From: Plasmodium coatneyi
Taxonomy: Eukaryota > Apicomplexa > Aconoidasida > Haemosporida > Plasmodiidae
NCBI RefSeq assembly: GCF_001680005.1
Contig: NC_033565.1
Coordinates: forward strand, 229,501-293,500
Length of the DNA: 64,000 nucleotides
Reading direction: 5' to 3'
Each line of letters begins with the position of its first letter. Position 1 is the stretch's first letter. The notes beneath the pieces are model-generated. The model made no database searches and was not told where the DNA came from. It saw only the letters and a program-made list of their open reading frames with translations. The translations under genes were made by a program, and so were the position numbers. Below, one piece after another: positions 22,523-32,881 of this stretch.

Positions 22523-23854
22523 ATGGCAGAAACGGAAAATTCAGTACGTGCATATATCAGAAGAATTTACGTGAACACATCACATGTAAGTGAGAGAAAA
22601 GTGGAAGGACATGGGAAAGCGCAAATATTTGTGGGGATTGATGCGCCATGAAAGGTGCGAGAGTTCCTTCTGCACGGGGAAGTCACCCTTGTCTGAACAA
22701 CCCCCACAGTGAGCGTTTGTTGTGTGGAATCCCATGTCCAACAAACAGAGGAACAACAAATATGATTTGCAAAAATGATGAACTCTTCAGTAGATGCGTT
22801 AGACATGACGTGATAATTTATGCCTCCACAAATGTATGACCATTTGCTAATTCTGCTTCCCCTTTTTTTTTTTTTTTTTCATTTATTTTTTCCTCTTCAG
22901 TTTGTGAAAAACTACATGACCGCCACTGACCAAGAAATGCAGAACAATGCCGACCCGATAATGGACATTATAGCAACGGCACCAAGTGACTCATTATACT
23001 TTATCGAAAGAATAAATCTCATTTCAGCTGTAATAAGTATCAGCACATCCTTCCCCTACTTGGCGTACCTAATTATTCACTGGAAGGAGTGCTCATGCAA
23101 TGAGATCCTGAGATGGTGGATAGTAATTAACAGTTTGCTGCAGCTTGTACAGGCCCCCGTGCGATTTTTTCTGTACTTCCTGTTGAGGAAGTATAAGATG
23201 GAAAATGAGAGGATGCACATTCACGCGTAAGTGACGAGCTTTTACCTTATTGCAACGCATTCGTGCGGCAGTGCTATGCGTAAACATATGTATTTCTTGC
23301 CACTATATGGGAATTCCATTTATTTATATGTGATTTAAAGAGCATCCTGTCTCCACATCACTACTCATTTATGCCCCCTCCCCCGAAGGCTGAGAAGACT
23401 CACGAGCTCCAAGGGATGGAAACTGAGCAAGAGGTTCAGCCTGCTCAATTATTTATGGTTCATCACAGGGACCATCGTAATGGTCATGACAAGGAAGTAC
23501 ACGAGGAACTTCTACTTGTGGTTTATATCATGGTCCATTATCCTGTCATGTGTGTTCCGAGTATTCTTTACGGTCATATGGTTTTGCTTCTTCTTTCCAT
23601 ATCATCAAAATGTTCCAAAACAGAAAAAGGGGGTGCCAAAACCCTTTTTCGCAGAAATACCTACCTTTAAATATTCACCAGACAGAAAATTAAAGAACGA
23701 GTCCTGCTCCATTTGCCTATCCGACTTTGCCGAAAAGGATGACATTCTTGAATTAAGATGTCTACACAACTTCCACACAAAGTGCGCCAAGAAGTGGCTC
23801 TCCCAGAGGAGGCAGTGCCCTCTCTGCCAAAGAGATGTTATGAAAAACAATTAA
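22523..23854 (+). CDS. multi-pass membrane RING-H2 protein, probable E3 ubiquitin ligase
   Basis: Predicted 284-residue protein from three exons: 22523-22585 (start MAETENSVRAYIRRIYVNTSH, donor GTAAGT), 22901-23226 and 23389-23854. Intron phases are 0 and 2. Hydrophobic segments lie near residues 55-75, 90-115, 145-165 and 170-195. The C-terminal RING-H2 (about 236-276) has the C3H2C3 order: CSIC, RCLHNFHTKC and CPLC, with the Trp (KKWL) common in E2-binding RINGs. By family it transfers ubiquitin at an internal membrane, with the RING facing the cytosol. Substrate and organelle cannot be read from the sequence. Confidence 0.88.
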
Positions 23855-25335
23855 CTTGTGAAAACATTTGCAGCAACACTCTTTTTATGTATAACCTTCG
23901 GTGGATGCGTATTTATCGCGTCCATTCTACGGACCACCCGTGTGAATTATTTGGATATATGTGTATTTATCCCTGGATAGATGACACACGTTTCCCCCTA
24001 TTTTATTAAGTTTCCCCCTCGGCGCCTTCGACATTTGCATATGGGTACAATGTAAGGGCTTATGTATACGCGCTTACATGTACACGTATATGAATACCCA
24101 TACTTTGCTTCCTTTTCCTTTTTTGGATCACCGGCCCACTTGTACTATTACCACATTTGCTTCTACCTCTCCCCTTTTTAATTATTTTTTTTTTAAATTT
24201 ACCTAACTATCTGTATACCACCACTTATCATTTGAGGGCGGCCCCCGTATTCATTTTTCGTTTCACTTTTTTTTTTTTAATAAGTATTTATTAAGAATGA
24301 CGTTTTAATGTGTATGTATATGTGTATGGGTAGTGCCTTCCCCCCAAGGTGTAAGCAAATATATGTACACCAAGAAGTATATGCCTATGTGTGGCGTACG
24401 ACGAAGCACGTACTTTTACGTATGTGCACCCCCTCATGACTGCATACGTTTGTTTTAATGTGTGCCGTCTTCTTTAATCAATGTAACCTTAAGTTATAAA
24501 ATCCGTTTTGTAAACATATGGATGCCAACCGTATTCTGCAAAATAATTACCAACTCTTTAATATGTATATATGTACACCTACAAACTTTATCGAAAGGTG
24601 CCTATTTTTGTAAAATTAAATATTTTTCGTGTGAACACGTTTTCCCCTTTTTAAACTGGCATGCTTCCAAATCAGGGGAACAGAACGAAGTATGTACATT
24701 AACATTGCCCCTGCTGTGGACCGTTCGAAAATGTTCGCTTCACCAATCAAAATATCCTCCCTGTGTGCATATTTCCCGTTTGGACAACTTTGCCTGCTCA
24801 ATTATTTACTAAACCCACTTAGCACTTACACATCGTAAAGGTCTGATCAATCGAACGGCCTACTCCGCACGAATTCAAAGGACAACCTTATGATACTCTA
24901 CACTCGTGGGAGAGATCCAAACGAGCGGTCTCCCCACACACCGATTACTGATTAATCGACTAACATAATCCATAAACACAGTATGTTTTCGCACGAATGT
25001 ACCCAAGTGGTGCAAAAAATGGGGCATAATAAAAAGAGGGATTAAAAAAAAAAAAAAAAAAGACTGCCAAATTGAACAACGGATTGTGCATCCCCATTTT
25101 TGCAAATGAATTTAACAGAAACAAATTCCCGATTGGGCGATTTCGTAAAGTGAAATGAAAACACATTCCACAGGGCGGAAAAAAGTGCACACAAATGGGT
25201 GCATCTGCGGAGCATTGTCTCAAAAAAATTTACCTCCAAAATGTGATGACCCAAAATGATTGACACGTAGGTACAGAAAAGAAGAAAAAAAAAATCACTA
25301 TTACCCCACTTCGATGCTGAACTGCGCGCCGATCC
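23855..25335. other. intergenic, RING gene to CEP135-like gene (convergent)
   Basis: AT-rich, no gene seen. It should hold the two facing 3' UTRs. Confidence 0.5.
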
Positions 25336-28300
25336 TTAGTATGGCTCCTTGTTTGAATCCTCGATCGGTTTGATAATCGTTAGGGGGTCACAGTTATACT
25401 CGTGCAACTCTTCATTAAATTTAAATTTGGATAAATTACTAAACACGCTATCCTTCTGCAATGTTTTGGAGGACGACAAAATGGAGGTGGAATTCTCTTG
25501 CGTTTTGCTAAAGTCGTTGGTTAAATCGATGGTTACATTATTCGTTGTGTTTACAGATGCGTCCATTTCTTCGCTTTTTAAACTTTGCAAAACGCCCATA
25601 TATTTATTGTACAGGTCTTGATTATTTGGGGGGTTATTATTCATTTGTTCCTTTTTAGGGTTACTCTCCACGTCTACCTCCTTCATGTGTGCCTTCTCAA
25701 ATTTGTTCTTAGTTTTTTCTCCAACGGGGGAGCTCATATTGCGGTAGGAATTGTTTCCTCCCTCTTCCTTACCTAACAGCTCTTTTTTCTTCCCATTAGG
25801 GCTGCTATCACTGGTTTTTCTTACCATGTCTATTTTGTCGACCTTTCCATTTTTCCCATAAGAGATTGGCCCTCCCAACTTATTGGCTCCACTCAAAATA
25901 TGCGAATCGTTCGAACTGTACAAAATGTTGTTATAATCTGAGTCCTTTTTGAAATTTAAATAATTTAATGGCTCATTTGGTTTCTTCTTACCGGAATGGT
26001 TAAACTGGTCTACGCTGCTACTCTGCGCAAAGTCCGAACTGACTGAGTCAAGCAGGATGCTGCTAGTGTTACTATTAGCCTCGTAACTCGTTTGAGAAAT
26101 AAAATTGTAACTCCTTTTATCCCCCTCGTCATCGTTATAATGGTCTTTGCCATTGTCTCCTTTTTTTGCTTTTCCACGTGTGTGAACAACTTTTTGTGAT
26201 GCTCTATTGCTTTCCTTATATCTTCCTGTACTCCTTTGCGAATTATAATCAACAAGGTCACTCTTTTTTTTACTTCCACTTGGATAGTCCTTAAGCTTGT
26301 TCTTACTGCTGGACATTTGCAGTGTAGTCATTTTTCGCGATGATGTCTTCTTCCTCAAAGGATAATCTGCGCTATTTTTTAAAAATTTTGTCTCATAATT
26401 CGATTTTTTTAATTGATTTTTTCGATCGTTACTATCCTTGCCCCTTCCTTCTTCGTCCACGTAATTGTCCGCCTCATCATCCTGGTCCGTGTTGTACGCG
26501 GGATATTTACTTCGATAATCATCCTTTCCATTTTGCTTACTTTTTATCTTATTCGTTTTGTCCTTTTGCTGATATGTCTTATCATATGGCGGGAATTCCG
26601 AGTCATCCCCACGATATGTACTTGGTGGGTTTTTTTTTGGACCACTTTTTGCACCTCCCCCACTGATGACTTCCCCCCTAAATTGATCCTCCCTGAGAGA
26701 CCAATCACGCTTAAAATCGAACAGGATATCTTCATAAGATTCCTTCCTGTTCGTCTTGTCCATCTTACCCTTACGACCACTTATGTCGTATGTGTTGTTT
26801 TTATTTGCGCCTCTCAGTTGGGACGTTCCCCTCACAAATTTATTTTGACCCGGGGAGTTGCTATTTTTAGCCCCCTTATTGGTCGACTTCAAATTGAAAA
26901 TGTCTTTTATCTTGGAGCTATTAAACAGAGAAACGTCATGGTTGCCCAGGTAGGACGAAGAGTTCTCACTCCCGCAGTACTCGTCCAGGTTGTCATGCAG
27001 TTTGTCCCTGGGCACGGTGGCACGGCTGCTGCTTCTACTGCTTCTTCTACTGTATCTACTTTTGTTGCTTCTGCTGCTGCTACTGCCGACGCGACCGATG
27101 TGGGAGCTCTTCCCTCCCTTCCTCCAACTTCCTCTCTTACCGTCGTTATTATTCTTACTCACACTGTTTAGAGCTGACAAAGTAAGCCCCTTCGGTGTGA
27201 CCGTCGACTGATCATTTCCCCGGTTGGGGCCTCCCTTTGTTGCACTCTTCTTCCTTCTTTCCTTCTTACTGAAGGAGAGGAAATCCATATTAGAACTTCT
27301 ACTATTGGAAGAACTGTCGGAAGAACTATCGGGTTCGTTCATCCTTTGATCATTCCCTGATTTTTCGTTTCTTCCCACAGAAGCTAACTTCTCATCGTAG
27401 TGATCATTTTCGTTGCTTTCACTCACGTTGCTTGTATCGTCCTTCATCTTCTTATCGGTTAAATTGAGTTCATTAACCCCGTGATCATCGAGCAGGTCGT
27501 TCAGGCTGTCTATAATTCCATCCTCCTCATCCTCCCTTATTCTTATTTCTTCCCTGTCCTCTGTGCCATTCTTACATTTTCTGCCAAAACTGTTTTTATT
27601 CGAATTGATAAAGATGGTAAAGTCGTCATCGTAGTCATACATTTCGTTTTCCTCTTTTGAGTGCTCATTATTAGTGCAGTTCATTTGGTAGGATTCCTCC
27701 ATCGTTTTTCCGCTCTTTCTTTCCTTCCGTTCCTCCCCTGTGGGGTCACTCTCTGAGCGCCTATTTGGAAATACCTCCCTGTCTATGTGCACATCCTTGG
27801 TAGAATCACCAACCCCGCCAACACGTACCAACTCCTCTGCGCTACGAAGAAACGTCTTCGAAAAATCGCACACGTTATTCCTCTGATGAGTGTCCAACTC
27901 GCTTTTCAATTTTTCGATAATGATAATATTATCATTATTGTTTATGGTCAACTCGTCGATTTCTTTCTTCAATCGCTGAATCATTTTTTCGTAGGAGTTA
28001 TATTTTTTCTGCGCTTCCATGTGGAATTCATTATACGCCATGGTGTTCTGTTCGAATTTATTTTCCTTCTCCTGGAGTAGTTCCAATTTTATAGTTTTTT
28101 CGTTTAAATTTTCCCTCAAAGATTTTATTTCATTTTTTAAAATAATTTCTTGTTCCTCCTTTTGTATATGCATTTTATTTATTTCGCAAATATTATTTTG
28201 GACATATTTGACATTATTTTCATAGTCGCTAAGCTGCTTCCTCAAATCGTGTATGATGCTCTTACTTTGTATGACTTCATTTTCGTATTGCGTTTTGTCG

Positions 28301-30690
28301 ATGGCTACTTTGGTCAGTGCATCTAGCGAATCATCCCTTTGTGTCTTCAAATTAGCTATCTCCACCGACAGCGTCTGTATATACGTTTCCAAATTTTTAA
28401 TTTTATCAACGGACTTTTTCAATTCCGACTGGATCTTTATAGCTGCATCTTCAATTATCGTTTTTTCTTGTAAAATAATTTTGTAGTCATCCTCTATTTT
28501 TTTCAAGTGACTATTTGTTACATTTAGCATGTGAATTTCCTGCTGCAGTTGTTGAATGATTAAGGTGCTATTTGCATTATGAGATGAATTGGTTATCTGC
28601 AAATTTTTATTTTCCTTTAACACTTCATTATATTGTATGGTCAGGTCTCCATACTGTTTGTTTACATTTTCTAGCTTCTCCTTAAAACCTTGGATAACCT
28701 CATCCTTTTTATCCAACAGGGATGCGAATTCGTCTATCTGATTGCTGGAATCTATTAAATCCTCCTTTAACTTTTTTATTTCATTTTTATAGACTTCTAT
28801 TTTCTGCTTTTGTAGTATATTTCCATCCTTCAGCTCGTCAATTTTGTCATTTGCTTCGCTCAATTTGTTTAGCAAATTGTGAATATATTCCGTCAGATGT
28901 TTCTTCGTTTCGTTCGAAAAAGACATGATGTTATTAAATTCGGCTGACTCCAATTTTAGATTATTTATGGTATTCTTGTTTAGATTAAATTCACGTTCCT
29001 TCACTTTGATTTGTTTTTCTAAATTTTTCAGTTCATCCTTCAGAATGCCAATTTCGCTCTTCTCCTCATTGTATTTCTTTTCATACTTATCGCTTCTTTT
29101 TTTTTCTTCCTTGAGTTCTGCTTTCAATTCTTCCAAAACGGATTGCAATTCCTGTAGTTCTCTTTCAAGCTCTCTCCGCTTCGTCACAGCGTCGTCTTCC
29201 TCCCTGGAATTATCCAATCGGTTTTCATCCCTCAGGATGGAAGTCATAACCTTTTCAAGTTCACCACCTGTGTTATCACCCACCAGATTCAGCTTCCCAC
29301 ACTTCTCCTCCTCGTTCTTCATCTGAAGCTCCGTCTCCAACAGTTTTACCCTATTTTTCAGGTGATAAATTTCTCTGTTTCTCGATTTTACAATTTTACT
29401 TAAATTGCTGTCCTTCCTTATGGATCCTCCATTTCTCGTCTGCATATCCCCACTCAGGGTATCCTCATCCGGATCGAAGTTGCACATGGTGTGCTCCCCG
29501 TTTTGAAGTTCACTTGAAGCGCTTTCACATGCCGACCCGTCACCGTTGGAATTCTTCTTCTCCTTAATATCGTTGATCATCCTCAGTTCGTTCAATTTTC
29601 TGATTTCCATTTCGTACTCACTTAATCGCTTCTTCAGGTACTTTATTTCTGTGTTTTTCTCTTCTATTAGGAGTTCCCCCCTCATGGGAGGTTCCGTCCC
29701 ATCCTGCCCGTCATTATTATGCTCTACATCGCTGTCCTTCCGCATGCGATCTATCTCCACTTTGAACTCTTTACATAAATTCTTATAGTAGGACAATTCT
29801 TTTCCTAACGATATGGTGTGCTCATTAATTAGGCTGCTTCCCATTTGACATAACTTTTTTTCCTTTTTCTTAATTTTATCAATTTCAAAATCGTCAAAAG
29901 ATTTCGTTCTGTTGTTAAAGGAAGAGAACTCCTCACCAGATATGTCCTCTGTAGATTCATCCAATTTGTCTTTCTTCTCATTTTGTAACATTTCCAAGGT
30001 GAACTTTAACTTTTTATTTTCCATCATATAGGTCTCCTTCAACTTGCATTCCTCCTCCACTTGTTTGCACAATTCTGAAATTTTGCGCTCGTACTGTTTG
30101 GATGCTGTGGATATACTATGCTCATTCTGAGTGGTTTCCTTTGACTCCTCAGGGACAACTCCAGCACCTACCTGATCAGGCCTGTCGTCCCCCTCTCCAT
30201 AATCCCCCCCCTCTTTCCCTTCCAATTGAGGGTTGTTCTTTCTCTTCTCATTTACCAACTCCTTGTATCTCCTCTGCGAATCTTCATACTTATCTGACAA
30301 CTTTTGAAAATTTTGAATGGCCTGAATCAGATCATCAAAAATTACTTGCACTAATGGTGTGCAGGACAGGCATAAGGAACCTGTATAATTTAAATTGTTC
30401 AATTTTTTTCTTAATTTTTTATAACCTAAATTGTTGTCAACATCGGTTGTCGCTTTTTCCATTGCCTCCTTTTCCACTTTCTCACTTTTGCTGCAATTTC
30501 TATTTTGCTTCTCTGGGAAATGTTTCCCCTTTTTGCTTTCTTCACCGTTTGAATTTTTTCCCATTTTTTGGTTAACCCCTACGGAGGATGCCCCCGGCTT
30601 TGTAAAACATTTTTTCGTTTCACTTTTTTTTGTCCCTCCCTTCAAGTCACTACTTGTGCGTCCCTTCCGCGTTTCCATCTTTTTCATCAC
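25336..30690 (-). CDS. CEP135: CEP135/Bld10-like centriolar coiled-coil protein, single exon
   Basis: Intronless 1784-residue protein. After a basic N-terminus of about 85 residues comes a block (about 90-127) with YKKLRKKLNNLNYTGSL and TPLVQVIFDDLIQAI. This matches the start of human CEP135 as I remember it (YINIRKRLDQLGYRQTL and LPLVEKLFSDLVHT), a signature of the CEP135/Bld10/TSGA10 family. Long heptad-patterned coiled coils follow (about 190-1000), then low-complexity Ser/Lys/Asp-rich sequence to the end. CEP135/Bld10 links the centriole cartwheel to microtubules. In Plasmodium, basal bodies form only in male gametogenesis, so expression there is expected. The orthology call rests on a short N-terminal block. 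Otherwise it is a conserved Plasmodium coiled-coil protein. Confidence 0.7.
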   Translation of the reverse strand: MMKKMETRKGRTSSDLKGGTKKSETKKCFTKPGASSVGVNQKMGKNSNGEESKKGKHFPEKQNRNCSKSEKVEKEAMEKATTDVDNNLGYKKLRKKLNNLNYTGSLCLSCTPLVQVIFDDLIQAIQNFQKLSDKYEDSQRRYKELVNEKRKNNPQLEGKEGGDYGEGDDRPDQVGAGVVPEESKETTQNEHSISTASKQYERKISELCKQVEEECKLKETYMMENKKLKFTLEMLQNEKKDKLDESTEDISGEEFSSFNNRTKSFDDFEIDKIKKKEKKLCQMGSSLINEHTISLGKELSYYKNLCKEFKVEIDRMRKDSDVEHNNDGQDGTEPPMRGELLIEEKNTEIKYLKKRLSEYEMEIRKLNELRMINDIKEKKNSNGDGSACESASSELQNGEHTMCNFDPDEDTLSGDMQTRNGGSIRKDSNLSKIVKSRNREIYHLKNRVKLLETELQMKNEEEKCGKLNLVGDNTGGELEKVMTSILRDENRLDNSREEDDAVTKRRELERELQELQSVLEELKAELKEEKKRSDKYEKKYNEEKSEIGILKDELKNLEKQIKVKEREFNLNKNTINNLKLESAEFNNIMSFSNETKKHLTEYIHNLLNKLSEANDKIDELKDGNILQKQKIEVYKNEIKKLKEDLIDSSNQIDEFASLLDKKDEVIQGFKEKLENVNKQYGDLTIQYNEVLKENKNLQITNSSHNANSTLIIQQLQQEIHMLNVTNSHLKKIEDDYKIILQEKTIIEDAAIKIQSELKKSVDKIKNLETYIQTLSVEIANLKTQRDDSLDALTKVAIDKTQYENEVIQSKSIIHDLRKQLSDYENNVKYVQNNICEINKMHIQKEEQEIILKNEIKSLRENLNEKTIKLELLQEKENKFEQNTMAYNEFHMEAQKKYNSYEKMIQRLKKEIDELTINNNDNIIIIEKLKSELDTHQRNNVCDFSKTFLRSAEELVRVGGVGDSTKDVHIDREVFPNRRSESDPTGEERKERKSGKTMEESYQMNCTNNEHSKEENEMYDYDDDFTIFINSNKNSFGRKCKNGTEDREEIRIREDEEDGIIDSLNDLLDDHGVNELNLTDKKMKDDTSNVSESNENDHYDEKLASVGRNEKSGNDQRMNEPDSSSDSSSNSRSSNMDFLSFSKKERRKKSATKGGPNRGNDQSTVTPKGLTLSALNSVSKNNNDGKRGSWRKGGKSSHIGRVGSSSSRSNKSRYSRRSSRSSSRATVPRDKLHDNLDEYCGSENSSSYLGNHDVSLFNSSKIKDIFNLKSTNKGAKNSNSPGQNKFVRGTSQLRGANKNNTYDISGRKGKMDKTNRKESYEDILFDFKRDWSLREDQFRGEVISGGGAKSGPKKNPPSTYRGDDSEFPPYDKTYQQKDKTNKIKSKQNGKDDYRSKYPAYNTDQDDEADNYVDEEGRGKDSNDRKNQLKKSNYETKFLKNSADYPLRKKTSSRKMTTLQMSSSKNKLKDYPSGSKKKSDLVDYNSQRSTGRYKESNRASQKVVHTRGKAKKGDNGKDHYNDDEGDKRSYNFISQTSYEANSNTSSILLDSVSSDFAQSSSVDQFNHSGKKKPNEPLNYLNFKKDSDYNNILYSSNDSHILSGANKLGGPISYGKNGKVDKIDMVRKTSDSSPNGKKKELLGKEEGGNNSYRNMSSPVGEKTKNKFEKAHMKEVDVESNPKKEQMNNNPPNNQDLYNKYMGVLQSLKSEEMDASVNTTNNVTIDLTNDFSKTQENSTSILSSSKTLQKDSVFSNLSKFKFNEELHEYNCDPLTIIKPIEDSNKEPY

Positions 30691-32881
30691 GACGGAGGCA
30701 TGATGTTACAAGGAGATAACTAGTGTATAGGGTGGTGGTGTTGATGGTTCTCCTCCCTACTTTTGGCTACTTCGCCAATTTGTATGTCCAATTTGTTGAT
30801 ACGCTGGGAAAAAATGCCCACATGGAGAGCTAGATCATGTAAATGTAAGAACACACTGCTAAGGAGTGCTACTCCCACGTGGTACTCCCCACGAGTCAGT
30901 GAGACGCGTCCGCACCTACGTGTCAAATTTATAACTAAACGATGCGCATGATCAATCCAGACAAGGTGTCATCGCATCTTCGAAAGGGAAAAAAAAAAAA
31001 TTCTTCTTCAAAATAATTACAAAAAAAAAGTTTACGCCTTATAAATGAACAGAGCTTACTGCGATTAGCAAGTCCTTGGTCAAGTCCAGCTGAATTATGG
31101 CCCTTAAAAAATTTGCACATATATCCACATGTTTACGTGTGAGGGGCTTATTTATTTAAAAAAAAAAATGCGCAATCTTAGGCAGCAAAATGGAATGTGC
31201 AATTTTGCACAAATTTGCAAGTTGGGGAAACTGATGGGGTGGAAAGGGCGGAAAAAAAAAAAATTTTTAAAAGTGGGGAGAAAAATAAAAGGGAGGGAAA
31301 ATTTATGGAGAATAAAAAAGAAGCCATTTAGAACGCTCGAAAAATTGTGCCACTTAGTAACACGTAAGCAAAAATGACATTTTGAATGTTCCTTTTTTTT
31401 TTTTTTTTTTTTGGCAAGTTGAAAATTCTTAGAACATACTGCTTGGTGTGCTTAAAAAGTATTTTTTCCCTCCCTCCGGAAGAAAAAAATATGATCTCAC
31501 TTTATTTATTTTTTTTTCTCGGGATGTACTTTTCCTCAATGTGTAAGACATTTTCGCTTTCGTAAATTCTTTAGGAAGTGTAAGGAATCCCGTCATGTGT
31601 GTTTCGTTTCTTCCATTTTTTCACCATTCACATTTCGCGCGTTGAAAAGGACGGCATTTTCTGCCATCACAAGTAGGCAAATTAGCCTTAACATGTGGAG
31701 AAGCGCCTCCCACTGACGTCGGCACAATTATAAAAAACGGGGTAAAAACGTAGACAATTTTGGATGCAAGCATTATTTTAAATTTTCCCTTTGTGTTGTT
31801 CTCTCACCTTTTTAATCACATTTTTCGTTCGCGAAGATTTCCTTTTTCACTTAACTCCATCGGCAAAAAATTAGCATCTCATGGAACGTTTGCAAAATGA
31901 GGGGCGCATCGTAGTTGGGAGTCCCCCCGCCTATTGTTTCTGTTTATTCCACTTTTCACTTTTCCTATTATGTGGATAAGAAATGAGTTAAGAAAAGTGC
32001 CTCCTCTATACATTAACCTCACAACGGTTAAAATGTACCGCATGGTGAAGCAGTGATACAACCATTCTGCCAAAAAGCAAAAGGGGACAAACCCAATTCC
32101 TGCGGTTGTAACATCTGAGCACAGTTTGACATGCACACAGGTCCTTCCTTCCCGTTTATGAACCCGTTCTACGCAAATTCTCGAGGCGCGAATTATATGT
32201 TGTCTCGAAAAGGTTTTACTGATCAAGAGTGGTGAATCACCCAATTTGTACAAAAAGGGGCCAAAACATCTCAACCGTAGCGGATTTAAATGTCCCCAAT
32301 ATAGGTCATACTCATGTGCACATCATTTACTAGCCAACGAAGCGCCCCTCGCAGTGCAGTTCTTTTCCGTTTTGAAATAGGTACAATTGAAGGCGAATCG
32401 GTTAGCAGTATGGAAACGTTTCTTCTCTGCGTTCAATTTAACGGGACGCCGCTTCCATTTCGCGTTAGCCAGTTTGTGAAAGGTTTACTCGTCATAGGGT
32501 GCTCCCTTTACGTGAAGCACATACAAAGGAAGATGGGCGAATTTTTCAAAAATAGCTGCATCCCTATCGAATCACACGTGTAGCAACAACATGTTGCTGT
32601 TTTGCCAGTACACGTGACGGTAATACACCGAATAAAACACCCACCCCTCTTTATGTGGGCGAAAAGAACCATGTGCCCCCTCGGAAGATAAACTCTCACA
32701 CCTATATACATCTTCAACTTACCAACTGTAGAGGGGAAACCTCGCTCGACTGATGAGCCCGTATCATCGGCGCTTACACTCCGCAAAGGGGGGTCAAACA
32801 AATTGGCAGTTACCCCCTCAACAAGATGAAAAGGGAAGTCCCCCTTTTTGTCCTTCCCACCGCTGAAGTAGATACCAAAAA
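30691..32881. other. intergenic, divergent 5' flanks
   Basis: Lies between two divergently transcribed core genes, so it probably carries both promoters. Poly(A)/poly(T) tracts at 30.99, 31.25 and 31.39 kb. I see no gene or specific site. Confidence 0.5.
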
